Of a stretch of 64,000 nucleotides of DNA, positions 1 through 8,382 are shown piece by piece. Position 1 is the first letter of the stretch. Each line of letters starts with the position of its first letter. Both the position numbers and the translations under genes were made by a program. Origin of the DNA: Thalassobius sp002708925 (GTDB lineage: Bacteria > Pseudomonadota > Alphaproteobacteria > Rhodobacterales > Rhodobacteraceae). The stretch covers positions 248,001 through 312,000 of the forward strand of contig NZ_JBNAGJ010000005.1 in the NCBI RefSeq assembly GCF_049803795.1. The letters are read 5' to 3'. Under the pieces are notes generated by a model, which saw only the letters and a program-made list of their open reading frames with translations, was not told the DNA's origin and ran no database searches.

Positions 1-282
1 ACTGAGGCGATGGCATTGCTAGAGCGGGGCTATCGTGTGCAGAAGTTTTTCCCGGCCGAGGCCTCAGGCGGAGCCCCCGCGCTTCGGGCGATCGGCGCCC
101 CGTTGCCTCAGATCCTGTTTTGCCCGACCGGCGGGATTGGGCTGCATAATGCGTCCGACTATCTGGCGCTTGGCAATACGCGCTGCGTCGGCGGCAGCTG
201 GGTGGCACCGCAGGATCTGATCCGCGCCGAGGATTGGAGCGGGATTGAAACCCTGGCACGCGAAGCTGCGTCCCTGCATTAA
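1..282 (+). CDS. eda: KDPG/KHG aldolase, C-terminal part (cut by window edge)
   Basis: Reading frame 1 is open from the first base to a TAA at 280-282, so this is the 3' end of a gene that begins outside the window. The protein has the family's KFFPAE motif, whose Lys forms the Schiff base with substrate, followed by FCPTGGI and GGSWVAP, the phosphate-binding end of the class I (beta/alpha)8 barrel. The enzyme splits 2-dehydro-3-deoxy-6-phosphogluconate to pyruvate and glyceraldehyde-3-phosphate in the cytoplasmic Entner-Doudoroff pathway. About 93 residues of a usual ~210 are visible. The stop codon lies inside the first copy of a 20-bp direct repeat. Confidence 0.9.
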   Translation, partial: TEAMALLERGYRVQKFFPAEASGGAPALRAIGAPLPQILFCPTGGIGLHNASDYLALGNTRCVGGSWVAPQDLIRAEDWSGIETLAREAASLH

Positions 283-320
283 CTTCGCGACATAATATCA
301 TTAACTTCGCGACATAATAT
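279..320. repeat. 20-bp perfect tandem direct repeat at the end of eda
   Basis: The 20-mer TTAACTTCGCGACATAATAT occurs at 279-298 and again at 301-320, separated by 2 bp. The first copy contains the eda stop codon. The repeat lies in the AT-rich gap between two convergent genes. It has no long inverted arms (only the TCGCGA core is palindromic), so it is not a simple terminator. Confidence 0.85.
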
Positions 321-326
321 ACTGTT

Positions 327-593
327 TTAATTTCTTATTCTACTTTTCCATCCGCCACGTCTGCGCGGTGAAGACATCTGATGAAGCCCCTCGGCCAGAA
401 TCGCGACCATCGGGTGATCGGGGTGTTTTTGCGCATAGAGAGGGTGCAATTCCGTTAACGCTTTGTGCGCCTCAACCCCCTCAAGGCTGAGCGCCCAATC
501 CAGAAAAATCGTCCGGCATTCCGCCGCGGTTATCCCTTCAATCCGAAAAGATTCACGGATCAATCCTTTTGGGTCCAGTGGGTTACGATCCAT
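327..593 (-). CDS. Small conserved-type hypothetical protein downstream of glnE
   Basis: An 88-residue protein starting at an ATG only 3 bp after the glnE stop codon, so it is probably the last gene of the glnE transcript. The sequence is soluble and acidic in the middle and basic at the C-terminus (SSPRRRGGWKSRIRN), with no signal peptide or membrane segment. I do not recognise a domain. Its tight coupling to glnE and natural amino-acid composition (not the Arg/Ala/Gly-rich look of antisense frames here) are the reasons for calling it. Function unknown. Confidence 0.6.
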   Translation of the reverse strand: MDRNPLDPKGLIRESFRIEGITAAECRTIFLDWALSLEGVEAHKALTELHPLYAQKHPDHPMVAILAEGLHQMSSPRRRGGWKSRIRN

Positions 594-596
594 TAT

Positions 597-3383
597 TCAA
601 CCTTTCCATGAGCCCGATAGAAACGCGTCAATAACCGCGGCGGCTTGAGCGGTTTGCCCGGCCAGCGCGTCTTGTAATGCGTTAATCGTGTCATACCCTG
701 TCTCACGCAATAGCATCACGCGCCCGCCCTCGCCAATCTGCTGCGGATCAAGCGGTTTATCGGTCAGAAGCTTCGACACCACCTGCACCTGCCAACAGAG
801 ATCATACGCTCTGAGCAGACATTCCTGCTGGGCGTCCGTCAGGGCATCCACGGCAACAGCCGCCGCAATCCCCGCGCGAACACTGTGCCCGCTATGCCCC
901 GTCAACAAGGCGCAGGTCTGCGCGATCAGCTCGATATCCTGAAGCCGTCCAGGGCCGATCTTGGCGTCCCAGATCCCGGCCGGAGCCTTTGTTGCGGCGA
1001 TGCGCCCACGCATTTCAGACACATCGGCCAGAACCTTTGGCGCATCCTGCGGCTGGGTCAGCACCTCGGAGCGCACCAAGGCCACGGCCTGGGCGACGGT
1101 GGCCTCGCCCGCGACGGGCCGGGCGCGGGTCAGGGCCAGATGCTCCCAGGTCCAGGCCTCGGACGTCTGGTAATCGCGAAAAGACCTGAGACTGACCGCA
1201 ACCGGCCCTTGCGTGCCGGACGGGCGCAGCCGCATGTCGATTTCGTATAGCCGCCCTTCGGACATCAAAGCCGTCACCGCCGTCACGATCGCCTGCGTCA
1301 GGCGTGCGTAATAGGGCCGCGTGGCCAGCGGGCGCTTGCCATCGGAACTTTCGACCCCATCGGCATCATAGATCACGATCACATCCAGATCCGAGGCCGC
1401 ATTGATCCGCCCTGCCCCCAGCGATCCCATGCCCAGCAGCATCGCGCCCTTACCCGGCTGAGGCCCATGTTTCAGGGCGAAATTGTCCGTCACGACAGGC
1501 CACAAAGCGCCCAGAACGGCCTGCGCCAGATCGGCATATTCCTGCCCCGCAACATCAGCCGAAATCAGCCCGCGCAGATGGTGAACGCCGATCCGGAAAT
1601 GCCATTCCTTGGCCCAGCGACGGGCGGTATCCAGCTTGCGTTCGTAATCTGGCTCGGTCTGCATCCGTTCGGACAGCTCCGCTTGCAGGGCGTCCAAACC
1701 GGGCCAATCTTCGAAGAAACCGCCCCCGATTACCGCATCGAACACCCCCGCATGGCGCGACAGATGCGCCGCCAATGCCGGCGAGATTCCAACAATATCC
1801 ACAAGCAAATCAATCAGTTGCGGGTTTGCCTCGAAGAGAGAGAACACCTGCACCCCGGCCGGAAGCCCGGACAGGAACCCATCCAGCGCGACCAGCGCCT
1901 CGGCAGGTTTGGCCGCCCGCCGCAAGCGCGACAACAGCTCGGGGCGCAAACGGTCAAAGATCGCCACCGCCCGTTCCGAGCGCAGCGCGGGATAGCTGGC
2001 CCAGCGTTGCAAGATGGTCTCATCGAATTCGGTCTCGGGCTGCGGGCGCGGCGGCGGCGCGGCGTCAGGCGCAAAGAACCCCTCGGTCAGGCTGTGCACC
2101 TCGTCCAGGCGCGCGGTCAGATCCGATTGCAGCGCAGCGACATCCGTGTCCATGAAGGCCGCCAGCCGGGCAAAGCCTTCGTCGGATTTGGGCAGCAGAT
2201 GGGTCTGCGCGTCATTGATCATCTGCACCCGGTGCTCGACCTCGCGGTGATAGCGGTAGTGCCGGGTCAGGGTTTCAGCAACCTGAGAGGGAATCCAGCC
2301 TTTCTCGGCCAATGCAGCCAGCCCGTCGCAGGTGCCGCGCAGGCGCAATTCAGGGTCACGCCCCCCGGCGATCAACTGACGGGTCTGGGTGAAAAACTCG
2401 ATCTCGCGAATGCCGCCGCGCCCCAGTTTCATGTTGTGCCCGGTCAGGCTGCGCCGCCCGCCGGTGCCCTTATGTTCACGGATACGCAGGCGCATGTCGT
2501 GGGCGTCCTGAATGGCGGCGAAATCCAGATGTTTGCGCCAGATGAAGGGCCGCAGCACCTTTAGAAACCGCGCGCCAGCGTCCAGATCCCCGGCCGAGGG
2601 GCGCGCCTTGATATAGGCGGCCCGTTCCCAGGTGCGGCCCATGCTTTCGTAATAGGTCTCGGCGGCGGCCATGGCGATGCACACGGGCGTGACCGAAGGA
2701 TCCGGGCGCAGGCGCAGATCGGTGCGGAACACATAGCCCTCGGCTGTGACATCGTTCAGCATGGCCGACATTTTGCGCGTCGCCCGCACGAACGAGGCCC
2801 GCGCATCGTGATAATCGGCCGGGTCGAACCGCGTTTCATCAAACAGGCAGATCAGATCAATATCCGAGGAGTAGTTCAGCTCATAGGCGCCCATTTTCCC
2901 CATCGCCAGGCTGACCATGCCGCCCGCGCTGGGGATGTCATCCTCGGTGGCGCCGGGCAGTTTGCCGCGCCGGATTTCCGCCCCAACAGTGGCCTGCAAC
3001 GCCACGTCGCTGGCCAGATCGGCAAAGCGGGTCAGCGTGCCGGTGACCATCTCCAGCGGCCAGACCCCGGCCAGATCGCACAGCCCCGACAAAAGCGCGA
3101 TGCGCCGCTTCGCCTGCCGCAGATGCGCCGCCAGTTGATCGGGCGGACAGGCGCGCGCCTCAGCGAACAGCGCAACAACCGCCTCTTCGGGGTTGTCCAG
3201 CGCGGGTGTCAGCCAGGCGTGCTCTTTCTCCATCAAGGTTTTCAGATAGGGGGCGCAGCCGGCGGTGCCCTCAATGACCTGCAAGACTTCGGCGGGCAGG
3301 TCCGGAAATAAATCGCGCGCTTCGGCCCCGCGATCGGGATCAAAGGGACGCGGCGATCGGCTGATACGGGATGCAAACTTCAT
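597..3383 (-). CDS. glnE: Bifunctional glutamine synthetase adenylyltransferase/deadenylylase
   Basis: 928 residues, the full length for GlnE. The protein has two nucleotidyltransferase domains. The first, with MGKMGAYELNYSSDIDLI near residues 161-178, is the deadenylylase half; the second, with GMGSLGAGRINAASDLDVI near residue 647, is the adenylylating half. The paired Asp residues in SDIDL and SDLDV are the metal ligands. GlnE switches glutamine synthetase off and on by adding or removing AMP, under control of PII protein. The start is the ATG at 3383; the YbaK-family gene starts 113 bp away on the other strand, so both promoters must share this gap. Confidence 0.96.
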   Translation of the reverse strand: MKFASRISRSPRPFDPDRGAEARDLFPDLPAEVLQVIEGTAGCAPYLKTLMEKEHAWLTPALDNPEEAVVALFAEARACPPDQLAAHLRQAKRRIALLSGLCDLAGVWPLEMVTGTLTRFADLASDVALQATVGAEIRRGKLPGATEDDIPSAGGMVSLAMGKMGAYELNYSSDIDLICLFDETRFDPADYHDARASFVRATRKMSAMLNDVTAEGYVFRTDLRLRPDPSVTPVCIAMAAAETYYESMGRTWERAAYIKARPSAGDLDAGARFLKVLRPFIWRKHLDFAAIQDAHDMRLRIREHKGTGGRRSLTGHNMKLGRGGIREIEFFTQTRQLIAGGRDPELRLRGTCDGLAALAEKGWIPSQVAETLTRHYRYHREVEHRVQMINDAQTHLLPKSDEGFARLAAFMDTDVAALQSDLTARLDEVHSLTEGFFAPDAAPPPRPQPETEFDETILQRWASYPALRSERAVAIFDRLRPELLSRLRRAAKPAEALVALDGFLSGLPAGVQVFSLFEANPQLIDLLVDIVGISPALAAHLSRHAGVFDAVIGGGFFEDWPGLDALQAELSERMQTEPDYERKLDTARRWAKEWHFRIGVHHLRGLISADVAGQEYADLAQAVLGALWPVVTDNFALKHGPQPGKGAMLLGMGSLGAGRINAASDLDVIVIYDADGVESSDGKRPLATRPYYARLTQAIVTAVTALMSEGRLYEIDMRLRPSGTQGPVAVSLRSFRDYQTSEAWTWEHLALTRARPVAGEATVAQAVALVRSEVLTQPQDAPKVLADVSEMRGRIAATKAPAGIWDAKIGPGRLQDIELIAQTCALLTGHSGHSVRAGIAAAVAVDALTDAQQECLLRAYDLCWQVQVVSKLLTDKPLDPQQIGEGGRVMLLRETGYDTINALQDALAGQTAQAAAVIDAFLSGSWKG

Positions 3384-3496
3384 GCGCGCAGATGGCCACG
3401 AAGCCGCCCGGTCGTCAACAGGACAAAGCGCAGCCCCTTTACATCTTATGCGGGCTTCGCTCTGCTCGCGCGGGACCGAGCGAAAGGAATCGCATC

Positions 3497-3964
3497 ATGA
3501 GCAAAAGCCTCAAACGCGTCACCCGCGCCTTGCAGGATCTGGGGATCGAGACCGAAATCAAAGAGCTGGGCCTGGCGCGCACCGCCCAGCAGGCCGCGGA
3601 TGTCGCCGGGTGCGCCCTGGATCAGATCGCCAAATCCATGATCTTCAAGGGGCTGGAGAGCGGCCAGGCGATCCTGTTCCTGACGGCGGGGGGCAATCTG
3701 GTGGACACAGCCAAGGCCAGCACCGCCGCCCAAGAGCCCCTGGGCAAGGCCGATGCCGCGCTGATCCGGGCGCAGACGGGCTTTGCCATTGGCGGCGTTG
3801 CGCCCGTCGGCCACCTGAACCCGATCCGCGCCTTTCTGGATCCGCGCCTGCTGGAATTCTCTGAAATCTGGGCCGCAGCGGGCACGCCGCATCATGTTTT
3901 CCCGATCAGCCCGGCCCTTTTACTGGAAAAAACCGGCGCTCAAATATCTGATTTCACTCAGTAA
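3497..3964 (+). CDS. YbaK/EbsC-family aminoacyl-tRNA editing domain protein
   Basis: 155 residues. The fold is recognised from the spacing of IAKSMIFKGLESGQAILFLTAGG, with the conserved Lys, and from GFAIGGVAPVGH. Free-standing members of this family hydrolyse mischarged Cys-tRNA(Pro) or related tRNAs. The chosen ATG is preceded by GAAAGGA at a good distance; in-frame starts upstream lie in the divergent promoter region. Which tRNA it edits cannot be told from the sequence. It is monocistronic: two near-identical inverted repeats follow, belonging to the next gene. Confidence 0.88.
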   Translation: MSKSLKRVTRALQDLGIETEIKELGLARTAQQAADVAGCALDQIAKSMIFKGLESGQAILFLTAGGNLVDTAKASTAAQEPLGKADAALIRAQTGFAIGGVAPVGHLNPIRAFLDPRLLEFSEIWAAAGTPHHVFPISPALLLEKTGAQISDFTQ

Positions 3965-3973
3965 ACAAAAATA

Positions 3974-3992
3974 ATGTAAAAAACATTCACAT
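3974..3992. promoter_or_regulatory. Candidate operator, copy 1 (imperfect inverted repeat)
   Basis: ATGTAAAAAACATTCACAT is an imperfect version of the perfect inverted repeat 59 bp downstream (one mismatch between the arms). It lies just after the YbaK-family stop codon and 82 bp before the DUF2852 start. Two spaced copies of a 7-5-7 dyad upstream of one gene suggest a repressor or activator site. The regulator is unknown. Confidence 0.55.
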
Positions 3993-4032
3993 CACCCCTT
4001 GTGGCAGACAGGTGCAATCCCAATCTAGTGTA

Positions 4033-4051
4033 ATGTGAAAGACATTCACAT
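4033..4051. promoter_or_regulatory. Candidate operator, copy 2 (perfect inverted repeat)
   Basis: ATGTGAAAGACATTCACAT is a perfect dyad with 7-bp arms (ATGTGAA/TTCACAT) and a 5-bp centre. It ends 23 bp before the DUF2852 ATG and includes TAATGT-like sequence, so it could overlap the promoter or the transcription start. Confidence 0.6.
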
Positions 4052-4074
4052 CGCAACACAACACGGAGAACCTG

Positions 4075-4512
4075 ATGACACCCGCCGCCTCTTATACCGC
4101 CAGCACCCCCCATCGCATGGGGTGGCTGTCCCGGACCGAGGCCTGGCTGGACAGCAAGGGGAAAGGCGCCTGGATCGCCACGATGGTCCTGGGCTTCATC
4201 TTCTTCTGGCCGGTTGGCCTGGCCCTTCTCTTTTACATGATCTGGAGCAAACAGATGTTTGGAAAAAAATGCCGCCGCGGCAATACCCACATGACCCGCC
4301 ACGGGTTCCACGCCATGCGTTCTTCGGGCAATGCCGCCTTTGACGCCTACAAGGCCGAAACCCTGCGCCGCCTGGAAGAGGAACAAGAACAGTTCGAAAG
4401 CTTCCTTCAGCGCCTGCGCGAGGCAAAGGACAAGGCCGAATTCGACGACTTCATGGACGAGCGCGCCCGCAAGGCAAGCGACGCCCCCGCAGACGAGCGT
4501 ACGGACGCCTAA
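4075..4512 (+). CDS. DUF2852 family membrane protein
   Basis: 145 residues, with one clear membrane segment (about residues 38-60: WIATMVLGFIFFWPVGLALL), then a basic cytoplasmic stretch and a charged C-terminal helix rich in Glu, Lys and Arg that is likely a coiled coil. This layout and the FFWPVGLALL motif are typical of DUF2852, whose function is unknown. The ATG has CGGAG 7 bp upstream. Two related inverted repeats in the upstream gap suggest dedicated regulation. Confidence 0.8.
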   Translation: MTPAASYTASTPHRMGWLSRTEAWLDSKGKGAWIATMVLGFIFFWPVGLALLFYMIWSKQMFGKKCRRGNTHMTRHGFHAMRSSGNAAFDAYKAETLRRLEEEQEQFESFLQRLREAKDKAEFDDFMDERARKASDAPADERTDA

Positions 4513-4596
4513 CCCCCCTGCATTGGCCCGGCACCCCACCGGGCCCTTGCCCCTCTTTTAGATCCTTTTTACCCCAATCATACAGGACCCAAACCC

Positions 4597-5040
4597 ATGA
4601 CCGCGTGGCACCTGCCCGATCCGCAAACCCAGCCTGAGTTTTATTCGGATGTCGCCTTTAAACGCCTGCTGGCCTTTGTGATCGACACCGTTCTGATCGT
4701 GCTGATCTGTCTGGCCATTCTGCCGTTCACCGCCTTTACGGGGCTGTTTTTCTTCCCTGCACTGATGGCTGTTGTCGGGTTTCTGTACCGGGTGATCACC
4801 ATTGCCAATGGCTCGGCCACGCTGGGGATGCGTTTCCTGGCGATCGAGTTCCGCGCCGCCGATGGCCGCCGGTTCGATCTGGGGCAGGCGTTTTTGCACA
4901 CCGTTGGCCTGACCGTCTCCTTTGCCGTGGCGCCGCTGCAATTGGTGTCCATCGTGCTGATGGCCACATCCCAGCGCGGCCAGGGGCTGACCGACATGGT
5001 GCTGGGCTCGGTCGCGATTAACCGCCGCGCCCGCTATTAA
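4597..5040 (+). CDS. RDD family integral membrane protein
   Basis: 147 residues. The RDD signature is partly visible: FKRLLAFVIDTVLI in the first membrane helix with its Arg/Asp pair, and ATLGMRFLAIEFRAADG after the second. A third hydrophobic stretch (VGLTVSFAVAPLQLVSIVLM) follows. RDD proteins are small polytopic inner-membrane proteins, some linked to ion transport; no substrate can be assigned. It sits alone between the DUF2852 gene and bpt, all in the same direction. Confidence 0.85.
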   Translation: MTAWHLPDPQTQPEFYSDVAFKRLLAFVIDTVLIVLICLAILPFTAFTGLFFFPALMAVVGFLYRVITIANGSATLGMRFLAIEFRAADGRRFDLGQAFLHTVGLTVSFAVAPLQLVSIVLMATSQRGQGLTDMVLGSVAINRRARY

Positions 5041-5118
5041 GCCTGCGTTGAAACAGGTACTTGGCGCGTCAGGGATTGGTTGCTATCGTTTACCGCAACC
5101 CGACAAGATATATCCCTG

Positions 5119-5934
5119 ATGCGCCATACCCTACCCCTTGCCCCTCAGTTCTATGTGACCGCGCCGCAGCCCTGCCCCTACCTGTCGGGCCGGATGGAGC
5201 GCAAACTGTTCACGGCTTTGCAGGGCGAAAGCGCGGCGCGTCTGAATGATGAGCTGTCCAAGCAAGGGTTCCGCCGGTCGCAAAATGTGCTGTACCGCCC
5301 GTCCTGTACCGATTGCGCCGCCTGCATGTCCGCCCGCATCCGGGTGGCCGATTTCACCCCCTCGCGCAGTCAGCGCCGCGTGATCAAGCGCAACGCCCAT
5401 ATGGCCCGCCGCGCCACCTCGCCCTGGGCAACCGAGGAACAATACGATCTGTTCCGCCGCTATCTGGACAGCCGTCACGCCGATGGCGGCATGGCCGATA
5501 TGGACATCTTCGAATTCGCCGCCATGGTCGAGGAAACCCCGATCCGCACCCGCGTGATCGAATATACCGATCGCGACAGCGGCGCGCTGCTGGCCACCTG
5601 CCTGACCGATATTCTGGATGACGGGGTGAGCATGGTCTATTCTTTCTATGACCCCGAAACCGAGCGCAACTCGACCGGGACATATATCATTCTGGACCAT
5701 ATCCAGATCGCCCGCGAGGCCGGCCTGCCCTTTGTCTATCTGGGCTATTGGGTGCCGGGCAGTGCCAAGATGGGCTATAAGGCGAAGTTTTCCGGCGTCG
5801 AACTGTATCTGGGCGGCGCATGGCAGAAAATGCGCGCCGAGGATGATTATTCAGCCGAGCTGCACCCTCTGTCCACCGATCCGATTGCCGAACAGGTGGC
5901 CAATATCAGCCTGCCCGATCTGCGCGACCGCTAG
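5119..5934 (+). CDS. bpt: Aspartate/glutamate leucyltransferase (Bpt)
   Basis: 271 residues from the ATG at 5119; a longer frame from 5080 adds a non-conserved tail. The N-terminal domain has the Cys-rich pattern CPYLSGRMERKLFT followed by CTDCAAC, and the C-terminal GNAT-like half contains YWVPGSAKMGYKAKF. Bpt transfers leucine from Leu-tRNA to N-terminal Asp or Glu of proteins, making them substrates of the ClpS/ClpAP N-degron pathway in the cytoplasm. A strong hairpin with a T-run follows the gene. Confidence 0.93.
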   Translation: MRHTLPLAPQFYVTAPQPCPYLSGRMERKLFTALQGESAARLNDELSKQGFRRSQNVLYRPSCTDCAACMSARIRVADFTPSRSQRRVIKRNAHMARRATSPWATEEQYDLFRRYLDSRHADGGMADMDIFEFAAMVEETPIRTRVIEYTDRDSGALLATCLTDILDDGVSMVYSFYDPETERNSTGTYIILDHIQIAREAGLPFVYLGYWVPGSAKMGYKAKFSGVELYLGGAWQKMRAEDDYSAELHPLSTDPIAEQVANISLPDLRDR

Positions 5935-5962
5935 GCCGTTCGCGTCACATTCCCTTATGCAA

Positions 5963-5992
5963 AAGCCGCCCCGAAGGGCGGCTTCTTGTTTT
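5963..5992 (+). terminator. Rho-independent terminator after bpt
   Basis: AAGCCGCCC-CGAA-GGGCGGCTT is a 9-bp perfect stem with a tetraloop, followed by CTTGTTTTC. It sits 29 bp after the bpt stop and before the convergent TRAP operon end; the left flank is not T-rich on the minus strand, so it mainly serves bpt. Confidence 0.85.
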
Positions 5993-6010
5993 CTACGCAG
6001 GTCCGTTTTC

Positions 6011-8365
6011 TTAGTTCGGGATCAACGCGGGCACGATGGTCACGATCGAGGGGAAGAACCACAAGATCGCCAGACCCACCACCTGGATCAGCACGAAAGG
6101 AATGATCCCGCGGTAGATATGGCCCGTCGTCACGCTGGCCGGGGCGACCCCGCGCAAATAGAACAGCGCAAAGCCGAACGGCGGTGTCAGGAACGAGGTC
6201 TGCAGGTTCACCGCGATCATGATCGTCACCCATTTGGGATCGAAGGTGCCGCCATAGATGACGGGCCCCACGATCGGGATCACGATGTAGATGATCTCTA
6301 GGAAGTCCAGCACAAAGCCCAGGATGAACAGCACCAGCATCACGATCAGGAAGACTGTGAACTCGTTGTCAAAGGACTTGAGGAACTGCTGGATGTAATG
6401 CTCGCCCCCGAAAGAGATCACCACCAGGTTCAGCAATTGCGAGCCGATCAGAATGGTGAACACCATCGAGGTCACCTTGGCGGTTTCGCGCACGATGGGG
6501 CTGAGCACCCCGCCCGCGAACAGCACCCAGCCTGCATAGACCAGCCCAAAGGCCGAGAACAGGAAGGCCGCATAGGCCACAAAGAAGGCAACCCAGGTTT
6601 CGAAGCTGACGATCTCGTTGTTGATCCGCAAATCGAAGTTGGTGCCGACCAGCAGCATCAGGATCACGGCAAAAGTGGCCCAGATGATGACCTTACCGGA
6701 TTTGCCCTGATCTTGAAGCTTGCGATAGGCGGCCAGCATGACAGCCCCGCCCGCCCCCAGCGCCGCGGCCGGTGTCGGGTTGGTGATGCCACCCAGAATC
6801 GAGCCCAGCACCGCAACGATCAGAACCAGCGGCGGGAACACCACGCGGATCAGCTCGTTTTTGGCACAGCGCGCGGCGGCCTCTTTCGCGCCATAGAGCG
6901 CCAAGGCCAGCGGCAACAGGATCAGCACAACCGTCACGCCCGGACTGGTCGTCGGTGCGATCAGCACCATGTCCACCGCAGCGATCAGCAAAAGCCCGAT
7001 AGCCCCCAGGATCAGCGGCTTGGGATCCGCCGAAGGGGCAACCCCACGGCCAACAATCAGCACCAGCCCCAGGATCACGATCAGCGTTGCCAGCCCCGAG
7101 CCAATCGGCGCCGCATCGGCGATTTTCTGAACGCGCAGTTCCTCGATCTGTTCGGGGGTCAGGCGCTCGGCCTCGGCGACACCGCCAGCGGCGTCAATTG
7201 CCTCTTGCTCGGCCACGGCCGTGTCCCATTTGTCCTGGCCGTGCAGGTCGATCATCGCCGCCTTACAATCGTCCGAGACATTGGTCCGCAGGCTGGCCGT
7301 CTGACCCGCATCCGAGAACCCCGACACAGTGATGTCCTGGCTGCCCACAACACCGACCTGCCCCAGCAGCATGATGCCCGCGATCAAGCCAACCGGCAGA
7401 CCGACGAACCAGGTAAAGCCCTCGCCCTTGCTGATCGGCTCGTCGCTGGTGGCCCCCAGTTCCACGGCGGGTGCCTTGGACGGGTTGAACATCGCATAGC
7501 CGAACGCATAGAGCGCATAGAGCAGCGCCAGCATGATCCCCGGCAGCATCGCCGCCTGGAACAGCGTCCCGACGGACACAACGGCCGGCTCGCCCAGATA
7601 GGTCAGCGCATCCGAACAGCCCGCCGCCACGGCGCGGCTTTCTTGGGCGGTGGAATACAGATCCCCCGCCAGCGTGCCCAGCAGAACGATCACGATCGAA
7701 GGCGGAATGATCTGCCCCAACGTGCCCGAAGCCGCGATGACCCCGGTGGACAGTTCCGGCGAATAGCCGTTGCGCAGCATGGTCGGCAGGCTCAGCAGGC
7801 CCATGGTGACCACGGTGGCCCCCACGATCCCGGTCGAGGCCGCCAGGAACGCCCCCACAACCACAACCGACACGGCCAGACCGCCCGGCAGCGGGCCAAA
7901 GACGCGCGCCATGGTGGTCAGCAGATCGTTCGCGATCTTTGACCGTTCCAGCGTGATGCCCATCAGGACGAACATCAGCACGGCCAGCAGGGTTTCAATG
8001 GATTGGCCGGCCAGCACCCGCTCGTTCATGCGGTTCACGATGAACGAAATGTTGCGATCCAGCGCGGTTTCCCAGCCCTGCGGGAAGACCGAGACGGCCT
8101 CGCGTGGCAAATCCGGGTATCGGAAAATCGAGATCGTATCAGATTTGACCCCCGCATTCACCAGATCGCGATACGCCTGCGAAGACGTATCAATCGCCTG
8201 GTGGATCAGCAGGCCCGCGCTGTCCAGCGCGGCAATGATCCCGAAGGAAATGACCCCGGCCCCACCGATGGCAAAGGCCACCGGGAAACCGGACAGGATG
8301 CCTCCGAAAAGGCAGAAGAAGACGATGAGCAGGCCGATTTCGACGCCATCAAGACCGAATAGCAT
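6011..8365 (-). CDS. TRAP transporter large permease (DctM-type, oversized)
   Basis: 784 residues, against about 430-450 for ordinary DctM. The N-terminal half has the family motifs (GFPVAFAIGG; GATVVTMGLLSLPTML; GTLGQIIPPS). A hydrophilic stretch of about residues 345-412 with Cys, Asp and Glu, then several extra membrane segments, separate it from the C-terminal DctM half ending in PPFGFALFYLRG. It is the substrate-conducting, Na+-coupled subunit in the inner membrane. The small permease gene ends 17 bp upstream and the binding protein precedes that, so this is a complete dctPQM-type operon. The long form occurs in the mannitol/chloroaromatic or 2-oxo-acid TRAP groups; the substrate is unproven. 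Confidence 0.9.
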   Translation of the reverse strand: MLFGLDGVEIGLLIVFFCLFGGILSGFPVAFAIGGAGVISFGIIAALDSAGLLIHQAIDTSSQAYRDLVNAGVKSDTISIFRYPDLPREAVSVFPQGWETALDRNISFIVNRMNERVLAGQSIETLLAVLMFVLMGITLERSKIANDLLTTMARVFGPLPGGLAVSVVVVGAFLAASTGIVGATVVTMGLLSLPTMLRNGYSPELSTGVIAASGTLGQIIPPSIVIVLLGTLAGDLYSTAQESRAVAAGCSDALTYLGEPAVVSVGTLFQAAMLPGIMLALLYALYAFGYAMFNPSKAPAVELGATSDEPISKGEGFTWFVGLPVGLIAGIMLLGQVGVVGSQDITVSGFSDAGQTASLRTNVSDDCKAAMIDLHGQDKWDTAVAEQEAIDAAGGVAEAERLTPEQIEELRVQKIADAAPIGSGLATLIVILGLVLIVGRGVAPSADPKPLILGAIGLLLIAAVDMVLIAPTTSPGVTVVLILLPLALALYGAKEAAARCAKNELIRVVFPPLVLIVAVLGSILGGITNPTPAAALGAGGAVMLAAYRKLQDQGKSGKVIIWATFAVILMLLVGTNFDLRINNEIVSFETWVAFFVAYAAFLFSAFGLVYAGWVLFAGGVLSPIVRETAKVTSMVFTILIGSQLLNLVVISFGGEHYIQQFLKSFDNEFTVFLIVMLVLFILGFVLDFLEIIYIVIPIVGPVIYGGTFDPKWVTIMIAVNLQTSFLTPPFGFALFYLRGVAPASVTTGHIYRGIIPFVLIQVVGLAILWFFPSIVTIVPALIPN

Positions 8366-8382
8366 GTTCTATGACCCTTTGA

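Noticed and set aside
279..320. Chromosomal dif site
   Set aside because: Only a short stretch resembles a XerC half site, and the XerD arm and 6-bp centre are not in place.
4033..4051. CRP/FNR-type site TGTGA...TCACA
   Set aside because: The half sites are 7 bp apart rather than 6, and the dyad has an odd centre, so it does not fit the CRP consensus. Kept only as a dyad of unknown regulator.
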